From NCBI RefSeq assembly GCF_000092065.1, contig NC_009368.1, positions 620,001 through 684,000 of the forward strand: DNA of 64,000 nt, given 5' to 3'. The notes beneath the pieces were generated by a model. The model saw only the letters and a list, made by a program, of their open reading frames with translations. It was not told the origin of the DNA and did not search any database. Below, in pieces: positions 19,701-28,800 of the stretch. Source of the DNA: Ostreococcus lucimarinus CCE9901. Lineage: Eukaryota > Chlorophyta > Mamiellophyceae > Mamiellales > Bathycoccaceae. The position numbers and the translations under genes were made by a program. Each line of letters begins with the position of its first letter. The stretch's first letter is position 1.

Positions 19701-22700
19701 CCGTATCGGACACGCATCGCACAGTGCTGGTCCACTACCGGTTTTGTAAAAACCCGCCGCGCACGGCACACACGCACCGTACGGCCGCAACGAAGTTATG
19801 AAGCTCGAAATCCTGGATGGGTCGACTTGAGCGTAGAGACCTGGATAACTCGATACTGAAACTGACGGAGGTTGATAACCCGATCCTGAGGCGTCTTCCG
19901 TATATCCTGGATAACACTCGCACGAACCATTGGAGGTAGACTGCGAATGTGGCTTTACTGTGCTGCACGGAAAGAGCGTGAGTCCACCGGTAACGTTGAG
20001 CTCGGCGGTGCCAAGCTTAAACATAAGACTGTACGTCGTCCCGCGCCGACCGATGACTGTCAAATCTTTGAACGTCGCGAGACCGTTCGAGACGCGTTCT
20101 GACCCTCCGATCACCGCATATGGAGCCGGCGTTACTGTTACCGTCACATTATCCACTGAGTTTGTCACGACGTTGCCCGAAATATCGTAAACGGTGATTT
20201 CAAACGTTGGAAGCGATACGTTGCTGTCATAGCTCGATGGAATGCGCTGCGTACCGAACTCAAGCCTGTACGGATCTCCGGGCTCGATGATGACTTCCAG
20301 AGCATCGCCAATGAGAACCAAGTTTTGCGTTGACGTGCACTCGTTGGCTTGACATTCAGACTGAAATTCTAGCACGTAACGCCCTGCGAGCGGGCGAATG
20401 AATTTCAGCCCCGTTGCGGTGCCGACAAATCCAGGGTCGCTTCGCACGCCGTAAAAGTCCAAACCAGTCCCCGTGGTGCCAGCGACATTCGGAGGTGAAA
20501 GTCCACCAAGCGAGCGTAAATATGCGGTCTCAGCGGCGAGCTTGTTCTCGCTCGCTTCGCTACTATCTGGCGAGCAAAAGCTCTTTGCGCGATTGCTCTC
20601 TGTGCCATCGGCGCACCACGCCGCTACACCATTGACGATGTAAAGGGCGCCCACACTCACTGATCGTGAATTGCTCGGCGAACAACCAATTGTGGCGTCC
20701 GCGCACGATACGCTTGTTTCATCGGCGATGAGCGGTGACGTCACCGTTGTGGTGGACGTCGTCACTCCTGTGGCGCTCAGTGCGTACTGTTTTAGGTTGA
20801 CGTTGACGGCTCGGCGGGCTTCGGCGGTGTCCAACGAAGAGCCCATGAGTAATCCACCGGCGTCACGTGTGACGACAAAAATGTCAGTAAGATCGACGAC
20901 GTCTGCACTTTTGTATGGACGTGTATCTGTGCACAAACCGACGGGGAATTCCACGGTGACGTCAGCGCGAGCGCAATTTGGGCAACCGCACGCGTCCAGA
21001 GATGAAATATCGCCAGCCTTGATGAGAATGTCGAACGAATATGGCGTGAGGACCACGGGTGAAGGTGTCGACACAGTTACTCGATATGTCCCAGCGACGG
21101 GATTGTAGAGCCTGATGCCAGAGATTAGTCCAACGCCCGACGAGGTGGCGTATTGGCTGATTTCGGGCGGCTGCGAAAATGGGTCTTGCGTTGTCGACGT
21201 CACGTATTTTATGCCCACGCTCACATGTCGCAAGATCCCAAAGTCAGCGCTCGTGACTTCGTTTGCACCACCATCGGTAACCGTCACCGCAAACGGGGCT
21301 AATATCAGAACTCGTGCCGCCATGAGCGTTGTCGGACGACTGTACGTGGCGTCGTTTGGAGTTGGATAGCCACGCGAGCTCGGCACATTAAGTTGACTCG
21401 CATCGCCGAGGGTGATTGCCACGGCCACGCTATCCGATATCAACCCATCGCCTGCAAATGTCAAGACATACTGACCTACTTCCAGCGCTTGCGCGGTGAT
21501 GCCAGTAAATTTAACGATGGATCGTCCCATCGGCGCTGTAACCGATTTCGTAGCGTACGCTTGCGTCGTAAACGTCCTAGTCGAGTTGAATGAGGAACGT
21601 AAAGTCGCCGTGATAACCTTTGTGAACTGGTTGCTTTCCAATAACGTCCCACCAGCATCTTGCATGTGCACAGTGAATTCATCAAATAAAATGAGAGCAC
21701 TTGATTTGTATGAAGTCACGGTTTCGATGGTTGAGACGTGCTCTAGCTTCGCCGGAACACCTTCGATGATTTTCACCGTCATATCGTACGAGCTCAAGCC
21801 AGACGTGGAAAATCGGATGACATGCGTGCCCTGTGGTGGCGAACTGAGATAGAAATTACTCAGTACCACGGTCCCTGCGACTGTCGTACTACTTGTCGTA
21901 CCGAGCAACTGCGCGGTGCTATCCACCACGGAGATGGTCAAAGTGCGATTGACGCCGTCTTCGGCGAGCAGTTTGTTGCCCGCGGCGTCCACGACGTTCA
22001 GAACGAACGGTTCCGATGCACGACCAATAAGGGTGTAAGTCGATGACTTGAGCCCCACTTGACCGACCAAGCCTTCAAAGGAGTCCGGGAAGACGACGTC
22101 GAGCGACGCGGCAGAGCCCGGCCAAACGTCGTATGACACATCCACGTCAACCAAACCGGGGGATTTAAAGGTAACGATTGCCTTTCCACCGTGAATGGTG
22201 GACTTTGGAAGTCGAAATGCGATGTCGCTGAACGTCGCTGTGCCACTACTGATGGCTTTCGTGTGCGTTTGAGGTTGTGTCGCCGCGCACGCGTTTCCAG
22301 ACAACACACACGGATTCGTCCTGGCGACGTCAAACACTGCCTCAATCGTTCCGGCACAGCTCGCGTCGCCGGTGACACAGGTAGGAGAATACGCGCTCCC
22401 GACCAAATTATCGCCGCCATCCATAACGACAATGACGATTGGGCTCAAGACCACGAGCGCCGCTGACCTATACTGCGTACAAGTACACGAGGAACCACTT
22501 CGCAGGAGCGTCGTTGTCGTCGTACACAATCCTGTCCCTGTGTCGCGATATTGCACGTAATAATCATCGCAAGGCGCTCGTATAGCGAGATGGTGTGCGC
22601 GCCCGAGAGTCACAGTGATAGACTGCGTGAGATTCGAAAACGCTGGCATCGCTGGCACGTGAAATTTCAGCGTGTGCGTACCCACCTTTGCTCGTTCAAG

Positions 22701-25700
22701 CGCCAATCCCGCGAAAGTCACCGCGTTTGTCGCGACGTCAAAACTCGGACTCAATCCAGTCGACACAGCCAGCGGATCAGGAATGACAAACGCATGTCGT
22801 GTCGCAACCGTGGCATTATACGTCAAGTAATCGCTCTTCACCCCGATAGCATCGCTTGAGACGCCGGATGTGAACTCAAGGTACGCCACGACAGGAGTGT
22901 CCCCTAAAACGTAATTGACTCCATTTGCGTGCGCGTCGTACATTTGAAAATCGAACGCATCCAGAGGGACGTAATATGCCGCCGCGTAACGTCGAAACGT
23001 CGACATATTCATCACGCCAAACTCTGGTTCGTAAGTCGTCACTGGGGAGTTCGTGAGCGCAAAGCTACTCGGTACGCCTGACGTGACGGTGATGTTGAAG
23101 TTCAAATCCACGAGCGGCGAGGTGTTCGTGGACATGACGTTTCCAGAACTATCCTTCAGCGTGTTAGTCGTCGAAGAACACGTGATTCCGTGCACACCCA
23201 GCGTGACGGAAGACAAAGTCAAACCGGTGAGTACGGCGGCCCCAGTGCTCAAAGTATTGCCCGTGAGCGTTCCTGAAATAGAAAGTGTCGAGCTGGTGCA
23301 TGCGAAGGCGCGATCAACTGTGTACGAGAGCGTTGACGCATCATAACGGTCGTTCGCGCCCAAGAAGCTTCCCCCAATATCCGCCACATAAATCGTCAAA
23401 TCGCCCAGAGGCGTCGACGATCCGGCATAACGTATGTCAGAGCCGAACTCGAGGGTATGTTTCCACTGATGACCGATGTTGCCTTCGACCAGCTGAACGA
23501 GTTGCTTTGCCGGGCGAATGTAATCCGAACCAGTCGCGTAAAAGGCGATTACGTAATACCCAGCCGGTTGGACATCGAGCGTGATACTATTCGCTGCGAA
23601 CGTCCAAGTGGCTGTTCCAGTTGAATCCGTGACGCTCGTCGTGGAAGTCGGTTCGAGCGTGAAAGAGTCGCCGTATGCCCGAACGTCAACCGAGGCACCA
23701 GACTCCGGCGGCGATGTGATCAAATTATTTCCAGCGTCGTACAATCGCACCGTGATCGCGTTTGGGATGGTCAGCGTCGTTGAAGACGTCGTCATTGAGG
23801 GCACGATATGGTTATCTATCTCCAAATATCTCGGTCGACCGACCACAGTGGTGAATGCGGATATTGCCGAACCAAAGGACGCAGAGAATAGAAATCTGTA
23901 CGTCGCGTCCGCATCGTTTACTCCCCTGGACGCCGCAGGGTAGGTTAGATTGTTTACGAATATCGTTTTACCGGGTGTTCTCGCACCGATCGGTGCAGGA
24001 TTGAGAAGCTTCAAGTCACGGAATACCGCCACGCCTCGATGCGTAGACACTGTCGTGGAGCCATTGATAATCGATCCAGAGGTTCGCGGAGCGTTTGACG
24101 CGTCCACAGATGTCACCGAGATTGAGTGCGAAACTTCGTCAAAGTTGTGCAACCTGTTGCCTGCGGCGTCTAACACGTACACGTTTACGACGCCGACGTC
24201 GGATTCCTCATTAGTGGGCACCACCAATGTGTTTGTTGAGCTCGGTATCGCGGCCAATCCTACAGGCGCTCCAGGCACGACGGTGAAATGGAACGTCGTC
24301 GCCATCGCAAGGGCAATGCAACTTGAACCAGTGCAGTCTTCACCGATGACATCGACGACATAATTACCCATCCGCAAAGGTGCGCTAAAACGTAATTGAA
24401 ACGTTGCCTTACCATCCAAAGTGGTGATGGTGGACGGCACCGTCGTCATCGTCACCCCTGGTGTATCCGTGGAGAGCGAGGTGTTTAGCGTCGCCGTGAT
24501 TTTAAATCCCCGCGTCCCGCCAACGCCAAGATCATCCGCGATGACGGTGCCTCTGTTATCCACCAAGTTCACCGTCATCGCGTCGAGCGTCATTGTCGAC
24601 GCGCCAGCATCTTTCGTTGACTCATACGCAGTGTGAGCGATGTTTTGTCGCGCGTGCGTCACGCGAAGACCATTCGGCGTTCTATGCAGCGCTAGGGCGA
24701 CGCCGGTATGATAATCCACCCCATTCATGCTAAAATCCACCGTCACCGACGTCGGTGGCGGGTCTAACAACCACGGCATTTTCACGTGGTAGTCTCCACA
24801 TCCGTTTGCGCTCGTCGAAGGACAGAGGGGACACGTGACGCGTGTCGAGTTGACGTACGCCGCGTCCAACACGCTCTGAGCGCCGAATCGACATTTGAGC
24901 ACGCCGTCGACGAATGGACCGCCATCGATAGCAATTACCGCTGGATCCCCATTCGGTACTTCTCCCGTAAATAGCACCGAAGGCACGTGTGAATTCGTTA
25001 CCGACGTCGCGACGAGATTCGGCGGGTCGTAATACATGTAATTTGCCATTCCGCCGACCCATATAGAGTTTTCAAAAAACGTCGCGAGCGCGCTGCGATC
25101 GTCCGGATAACCCTCAAAACTGATACTGACGGCCGATATGTACGTACCGGTCGCCGCGAACGCACTGTACGACGGCGCATCGCATTCGATCGTTGTCGAA
25201 TTCACCAGTTTGGCTGGCACATACACGGGCGAACCGTCGTTCAAAAATCGGCACGCCACGCGGTGCGACAGAGTGTCGTCCGGGGCCCAGGAAGAGTCGT
25301 ATGGAAACCCAACACCACGAATCGTGAGCGTTGTCCCACCCGCCTTGGGTCCTCTTGAAGGGGAAATATCATCGATTTCTGTCACGGAGAAGCTTTGGTA
25401 CGAGATTTCTGCGTCCGAAACATTGTACGTCCCTGTGAACAACGCACCCATGCTTGGGATCGTCGTCATCGCACCGATCGGTCTTGTCGACGCCGTCGAC
25501 CCTTGAACTTCCATGCACGCCGATCCGACGCAGTTGGCATCCGGGAATACTTTGACTTTTACTATGCGCGTCGGAGCATTCACGTCTGACGCGTCCTGGC
25601 TCGTGAGGACGTACAGCGTCCCTCCACTCGCACCCCCATCGCTCACTGTCTCGATGGCGAGCGCATCCCTAACTAAACTACCACTCGTTCCTAACTTGAC

Positions 25701-27071
25701 GTGTTCTATCGCCGAGCTCGTGTTGTTGAATGATTTTCTAACCCGGTATACGCACGAGATGCGACTGACGCACGTTGCGCCGCACATCGCGCCGTTGTAA
25801 GGCGCACTCGATGTCGCGACGTAAGCATAATCTCCCATCACTCCGAGCGCGGTAAACGCGGTATACCTTCCGAGATAGCTCGACGAAAGCAAAGAATGAC
25901 CTTCGCACGCCGCGTCGATGGCGGTGGCGTCTTTAAAGTACAGCTCCCCATCCGCCGCGATTACGCTCTCGCTCGAGTACGGATTCAGGCGAACAATCGC
26001 GGGATAATCTTGCGCCGAACTAGCCTTCGCGCGACCTGCGAGAAACATATCGACGCCACCACCAGTTGTGCCGACCGTGACCGCCTCGGTGAACTTACCT
26101 GCGTCTCGTCTGTTGTGGCACGCCTCGCACGCCGCGCGCAGCGTCGGCAACGATATATCCTTCGCGCTCGGCGCTGCGTCGATACCGCTCGAATACACCA
26201 GCACGCGACCAAGCGCGCTCACCGCTGTGGGTGTTACTTTTAAAATCAAATCATCGTCCGTGCCCATGGCCGCAACGTCGACGATGTATCCATCCGTGGT
26301 TTTCTCGTGACGATTTCTAATCGTCCCGCCGCCCGACGCCAAATCTGACCACACGACGTAACCGTATTCAACTGGCTGCCCCGCCCTTCGCACCCACGCG
26401 TTTGCGATGGCGTATATCACATCACTCGTCGCGCTCGCGACGACGATCGGTCCGCGCATGGCTATCGTCGACCACCCGTCGCTCGTCGCCGCGTCGCCGC
26501 GCGGATGCCCGCACGACCCCTTCCATCCGTTTGGCACAGGATCATCCACGTCGAGCACGATCGTCCCATTCGCCTGCGGCCGCGCGGGCCAACGCGTGGG
26601 TTCATTCGCGTTCCACGCCCGCGCGCTCGCATCGCCCAACCGCGCGTAATGATCCACGCACAGCGCGTCTCGCCCGCCCATCGCGACGACTTCTCGCGTC
26701 CCCGCCGCGCGCGCCGTCGCGCACGTCACCTCCCGCGGCGCCGCCCCGACCCCCGTCGCCATCACCGGCGCCATCGCCGCGTACCACGTCTCCCGCACCG
26801 TCCTTCCATCGACCTCGACGACGCGCTCGAACGTCTCCACCGCGTCTCTCGCCGCGCCGCAGTCGACGCCGTCCCGGTCCGCGCGGCAGCGACACGTCTC
26901 ATCGATCTCGCACGTCCCGTACGACCGCTGCGCCAGGCACTCGCGCGGGCAAAAGCTATACGCGTACCCTTCGCGCGCGCTCGCGCCCAGTGATCCGCAC
27001 AGCAGCGCCAGCGCGCGCGTCACCGCGCGCGTTCGTCGCGCCGCGTGTGTCGGTTGCGCGCGCGACGACAT
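16707..27071 (-). CDS. Giant multidomain surface protein (EGF, IPT/TIG, Ig-like repeats, cysteine-rich, multipass C-terminus)
   Basis: One open frame encodes 3,454 residues. The N-terminus has an Arg-rich start, a hydrophobic signal segment (ALALLCGSLGASA) and an EGF-like cysteine cluster at about 40-72. An IPT/TIG-like domain (ISPSRGPKAGGTTLTIRGVG) lies near residue 570. From about 840 to 2,350 there are repeated Ig/filamin-like units, many carrying a V-x-D-x-x-G-N/G-x-L element. A GCC2/GCC3 or ephrin-receptor-like cysteine region follows at about 2,370-2,600 (CVPCAAGFYKTGSGPALCDA). Around nine hydrophobic segments then span about 2,615-3,030, and a charged cytosolic tail ends the protein. 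This suggests a cell-surface receptor, adhesion protein or channel; no function can be assigned. Related architectures occur in protists. Confidence 0.88.
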   Translation of the reverse strand: MSSRAQPTHAARRTRAVTRALALLCGSLGASAREGYAYSFCPRECLAQRSYGTCEIDETCRCRADRDGVDCGAARDAVETFERVVEVDGRTVRETWYAAMAPVMATGVGAAPREVTCATARAAGTREVVAMGGRDALCVDHYARLGDASARAWNANEPTRWPARPQANGTIVLDVDDPVPNGWKGSCGHPRGDAATSDGWSTIAMRGPIVVASATSDVIYAIANAWVRRAGQPVEYGYVVWSDLASGGGTIRNRHEKTTDGYIVDVAAMGTDDDLILKVTPTAVSALGRVLVYSSGIDAAPSAKDISLPTLRAACEACHNRRDAGKFTEAVTVGTTGGGVDMFLAGRAKASSAQDYPAIVRLNPYSSESVIAADGELYFKDATAIDAACEGHSLLSSSYLGRYTAFTALGVMGDYAYVATSSAPYNGAMCGATCVSRISCVYRVRKSFNNTSSAIEHVKLGTSGSLVRDALAIETVSDGGASGGTLYVLTSQDASDVNAPTRIVKVKVFPDANCVGSACMEVQGSTASTRPIGAMTTIPSMGALFTGTYNVSDAEISYQSFSVTEIDDISPSRGPKAGGTTLTIRGVGFPYDSSWAPDDTLSHRVACRFLNDGSPVYVPAKLVNSTTIECDAPSYSAFAATGTYISAVSISFEGYPDDRSALATFFENSIWVGGMANYMYYDPPNLVATSVTNSHVPSVLFTGEVPNGDPAVIAIDGGPFVDGVLKCRFGAQSVLDAAYVNSTRVTCPLCPSTSANGCGDYHVKMPWLLDPPPTSVTVDFSMNGVDYHTGVALALHRTPNGLRVTHARQNIAHTAYESTKDAGASTMTLDAMTVNLVDNRGTVIADDLGVGGTRGFKITATLNTSLSTDTPGVTMTTVPSTITTLDGKATFQLRFSAPLRMGNYVVDVIGEDCTGSSCIALAMATTFHFTVVPGAPVGLAAIPSSTNTLVVPTNEESDVGVVNVYVLDAAGNRLHNFDEVSHSISVTSVDASNAPRTSGSIINGSTTVSTHRGVAVFRDLKLLNPAPIGARTPGKTIFVNNLTYPAASRGVNDADATYRFLFSASFGSAISAFTTVVGRPRYLEIDNHIVPSMTTSSTTLTIPNAITVRLYDAGNNLITSPPESGASVDVRAYGDSFTLEPTSTTSVTDSTGTATWTFAANSITLDVQPAGYYVIAFYATGSDYIRPAKQLVQLVEGNIGHQWKHTLEFGSDIRYAGSSTPLGDLTIYVADIGGSFLGANDRYDASTLSYTVDRAFACTSSTLSISGTLTGNTLSTGAAVLTGLTLSSVTLGVHGITCSSTTNTLKDSSGNVMSTNTSPLVDLNFNITVTSGVPSSFALTNSPVTTYEPEFGVMNMSTFRRYAAAYYVPLDAFDFQMYDAHANGVNYVLGDTPVVAYLEFTSGVSSDAIGVKSDYLTYNATVATRHAFVIPDPLAVSTGLSPSFDVATNAVTFAGLALERAKVGTHTLKFHVPAMPAFSNLTQSITVTLGRAHHLAIRAPCDDYYVQYRDTGTGLCTTTTTLLRSGSSCTCTQYRSAALVVLSPIVIVVMDGGDNLVGSAYSPTCVTGDASCAGTIEAVFDVARTNPCVLSGNACAATQPQTHTKAISSGTATFSDIAFRLPKSTIHGGKAIVTFKSPGLVDVDVSYDVWPGSAASLDVVFPDSFEGLVGQVGLKSSTYTLIGRASEPFVLNVVDAAGNKLLAEDGVNRTLTISVVDSTAQLLGTTSSTTVAGTVVLSNFYLSSPPQGTHVIRFSTSGLSSYDMTVKIIEGVPAKLEHVSTIETVTSYKSSALILFDEFTVHMQDAGGTLLESNQFTKVITATLRSSFNSTRTFTTQAYATKSVTAPMGRSIVKFTGITAQALEVGQYVLTFAGDGLISDSVAVAITLGDASQLNVPSSRGYPTPNDATYSRPTTLMAARVLILAPFAVTVTDGGANEVTSADFGILRHVSVGIKYVTSTTQDPFSQPPEISQYATSSGVGLISGIRLYNPVAGTYRVTVSTPSPVVLTPYSFDILIKAGDISSLDACGCPNCARADVTVEFPVGLCTDTRPYKSADVVDLTDIFVVTRDAGGLLMGSSLDTAEARRAVNVNLKQYALSATGVTTSTTTVTSPLIADETSVSCADATIGCSPSNSRSVSVGALYIVNGVAAWCADGTESNRAKSFCSPDSSEASENKLAAETAYLRSLGGLSPPNVAGTTGTGLDFYGVRSDPGFVGTATGLKFIRPLAGRYVLEFQSECQANECTSTQNLVLIGDALEVIIEPGDPYRLEFGTQRIPSSYDSNVSLPTFEITVYDISGNVVTNSVDNVTVTVTPAPYAVIGGSERVSNGLATFKDLTVIGRRGTTYSLMFKLGTAELNVTGGLTLFPCSTVKPHSQSTSNGSCECYPGYTEDASGSGYQPPSVSVSSYPGLYAQVDPSRISSFITSLRPYGACVPCAAGFYKTGSGPALCDACPIRMNTYTGEDGKPRQMHVTSSGETLPGHLANVNKTSCQCTLTGPAQNGTTTYTRYYRLEPYDAYECGSCPDGAVCDSRDITKLSLSEGNWRADETKLGVLRCRSPYSCKGGVGEGDELCNIGYSGTLCGTCDARKEYASLEDSRSLETSLRCTKCWPKWLSGMSLFVLTIVQIVSMLLICRAARSALPAQIVYTKVIVSHFHMLATLGTINLGWPDVVGVLFPLARLTSTTSIKAFATDCVSKWNHIQYTTYSFGTVGIFAALCVPLYLYLRLTAFFKLRSEWYEKRHALESAYINARREGEDVEGLRFQLDRMKRAPDLNDSEPDAYKLQLLTKVNKEGYIVQQWTEDELEVLAPSAGDITNGLFKAVTLAMCWYPIFTNIMQMIRSTSVEGIGRFLFIDYNVRTDNARYKMTMYGYFILASIFVFGFPYFILGALKRHRNQLRWAKTKALYGFLYIGFTQERYYWEFVVMMRKGLLVAASVLLPETPLLAAYISIGILQSYLALVLILDIYEKDQHRKVEIASLTTILVSYNAGALMSTVKHQAASVIAALLIYALNLNFCITVLRSVRGDVKDEVIAAKIEAERKEIEDEHAYRREAVKRAIVDTHAASRALHPRMAEKLIAAFDDQVLVEELSKAGANDLKLRHLQLSVHLESLRNKWQARKSSMVDQSAHRDHEIEALALERKLKAIDHERWRRKNTAIGGSSEDEFEVASHSSEGERKSVASDDSAYAATGEKAARDSVEARVAQYNEIIAQQLRLARQSERTEKESIEKPAPLYPPGYIPRPPRLPARDSVSWTPPSADIMLESPTKPPRKPSTSSITATSNAASTSVDPFTYDYFEMTKMRDELSATEKVAELEAVMQEEINATAHVDVTHDPESSSGRRMTWREKMDDSRWRVQRRIEKRESRAMMRSFGFGEDAPNTTKLAGGDSDSHGDVDESKESLELSDSDARANDVVEPPRRNNRAATEPSTETAPTDRRAAARARAAQRASRML

Positions 27072-27469
27072 CGGCGTCTTCGTCGCGCGTTCGCGTCGTC
27101 TTCAGCGCATCGCACTCGATGTCCGCGCGTCGGGCGATGCGCGACGGTGCGTTTTATCCGCGCGTCGCGTCGCGTCGCGTCGTCGCGTCGCGCGCGCGTC
27201 GCGGTTCGGCGTCGCGCGTCATTCCCCCGCGGCTCAGTCTCGTTCGGCTCTTGGATACAACACGGAACGTGCGCGCACATCGAATCGTCGCGCTTGACCG
27301 GCGCGCGGGAGACGCGCGCGCGGCGAGAGCGCGACGCCGCGCGCGCGATCGCGGTCGATCGTGATTCGAACCGCGCGCGACGGCGCGCGGGAGCGAACGC
27401 GGACGTCGACGCGCGGGCGCGAAGGCGCGCGCGTCGGGAGACGCGAGACGTCTCTTCGTATCCCTCGCG
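27072..27469. promoter_or_regulatory. Divergent promoter of the giant gene and the KAR5/GEX1-like gene
   Basis: This 398-base gap between divergent starts is rich in CGCG and CGTCG steps, including a short (GTCGC)n-type run at about 27163-27195. ORFs through it are Arg-rich shadows. I see no gene and no clear TATA element. Confidence 0.4.
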
Positions 27470-28777
27470 ATGATGCGAATCGTCGTCGTCGTCGTCGTCG
27501 TCGCGAGCGCGGCGCGCGTCGAGCGCGCGCGCGCGTCGACGATCGTGGACGCGTCGAGCGACGTCAGAACGGGCGGTTTCGCGGAGGTGCGCGGTCGGGC
27601 GCTTCGCGGGACGAGCGACGCGGAGGCGTGTCGAGCGCGCGCGTGGGCGACGGGCGCGGACGCGCCGGGCGGCGCGTCGACGGCGGAGGCGACGTGTGCG
27701 GCGATCAGTGCGACGTCGGCGACGCGATGCGAGGCGGCGATGGCGTCGTTGAAGTGTCGGCTCGCGCGGGCTGGCGCGCGCGCCCGCGCCGAGGCGTGTG
27801 ACCTCGCGAGCGCGGACGATTGCGAACGGTGCGTCCTGCGCGCGCTCGGACGAGGCGCGAGAGGACGCGGAAACATGAACGACAACGATTGGGACGACGC
27901 GGTGGAAGACGAGGCCGCTTTTGAGAGTGACCGCGCGATTACGCTGGACCGCGCGGTGGAGTTTTCAATGTACGTCGACGAAACGCACGCCATCGACAGC
28001 GATTGCAAGTTTTTGGTCTCCATGTTCAGAGCCGAGATGGCATCGCGGGTCGTAGAGTCATTCTCCACGCTGCTCGCAGAGGCGCAGCGCGAGGCCAAGG
28101 CGAGGGCGGAAGAAATCACCATCGCGCTCGCGGAAATTGACGAAGCGGCTCGCAGAAACGCTCGCGACGTCGAGCAAGCGGCGATGGCGCTCGACAAAGT
28201 ACGCCGCGACCAGCTCGAGTTCGCGACGCGGTTTGAAACGTTTGCGGCAAACTTGAACGCCGCGCTGGACCGCGTGGAGCGCGCGTCGCGCGGCGCGCTG
28301 CGCGCCGCTCGATTCGCCGCCGAGCTCGCGAAGCGCTGCGCGGGAATCGTTTCCGAAACCTTCGCGTCGTTGGTTTCGGTTGAGATGATTTTCGTGCGCT
28401 TCATCGTCATCGCGTTCGGAACCACGCGCCCGGCTTTACGGCGTTGCTGCTTTACGGCGTTACTCGTGGAGTGGATGTTACGCGCCGCGCCGCGAACGGC
28501 GGCGACGACGCCCTCCAATCGTCTTCGCCTCGGTCTCCTCTGCGCGTTCGCGCCCAGGATCTGGACGTACGCGAAAGAGCAACTACATCGCTCGCGACGC
28601 GACGACGCCGAGACGGGTCGCGTCGACGTCGGCGCGAAACCGCGATCCGGTCGTCGCGCGCGAGGCGTCCCCGCGGCGCGAATCGAACCGTCGCCTCGAG
28701 TCCCCGAGCCGACGATCGCATCGCCGCGTCGCGCCAGCGCGCGCCTTCGCGCGACGAAGACGACAAAAATAATTTAA
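27470..28777 (+). CDS. Secreted or ER-entering coiled-coil protein, candidate KAR5/GEX1/Brambleberry family
   Basis: This is a 435-residue protein. It begins with a clear signal peptide (MMRIVVVVVVVASAARVERA), then a cysteine-rich segment of about 8 Cys (about 50-125), then the stretch THAIDSDCKFLVSMFRAEMA followed by SFSTLLAEAQREAK, and a long coiled coil. One or two hydrophobic segments (VEMIFVRFIVIAFGT and around FTALLVEWML) precede a basic tail. The order signal, Cys-rich, coiled coil, C-terminal membrane helices matches the nuclear-fusion family (Kar5 in yeast, GEX1 in plants), and the TH-x-I-x-x-x-C-x-FL-x-S pattern recalls its conserved block. The match is by eye, so the assignment is tentative. 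The next gene starts 23 bases after its stop. Confidence 0.5.
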   Translation: MMRIVVVVVVVASAARVERARASTIVDASSDVRTGGFAEVRGRALRGTSDAEACRARAWATGADAPGGASTAEATCAAISATSATRCEAAMASLKCRLARAGARARAEACDLASADDCERCVLRALGRGARGRGNMNDNDWDDAVEDEAAFESDRAITLDRAVEFSMYVDETHAIDSDCKFLVSMFRAEMASRVVESFSTLLAEAQREAKARAEEITIALAEIDEAARRNARDVEQAAMALDKVRRDQLEFATRFETFAANLNAALDRVERASRGALRAARFAAELAKRCAGIVSETFASLVSVEMIFVRFIVIAFGTTRPALRRCCFTALLVEWMLRAAPRTAATTPSNRLRLGLLCAFAPRIWTYAKEQLHRSRRDDAETGRVDVGAKPRSGRRARGVPAARIEPSPRVPEPTIASPRRASARLRATKTTKII

Positions 28778-28800
28778 CGCTCCGCACACGCCGCCTCGAG

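Noticed and set aside
27154-28518. 454-residue minus-strand frame opposite the KAR5/GEX1-like gene
   Set aside because: Ser/Ala/Arg-rich without motifs; the plus strand has the signal peptide, cysteines and coiled coil.
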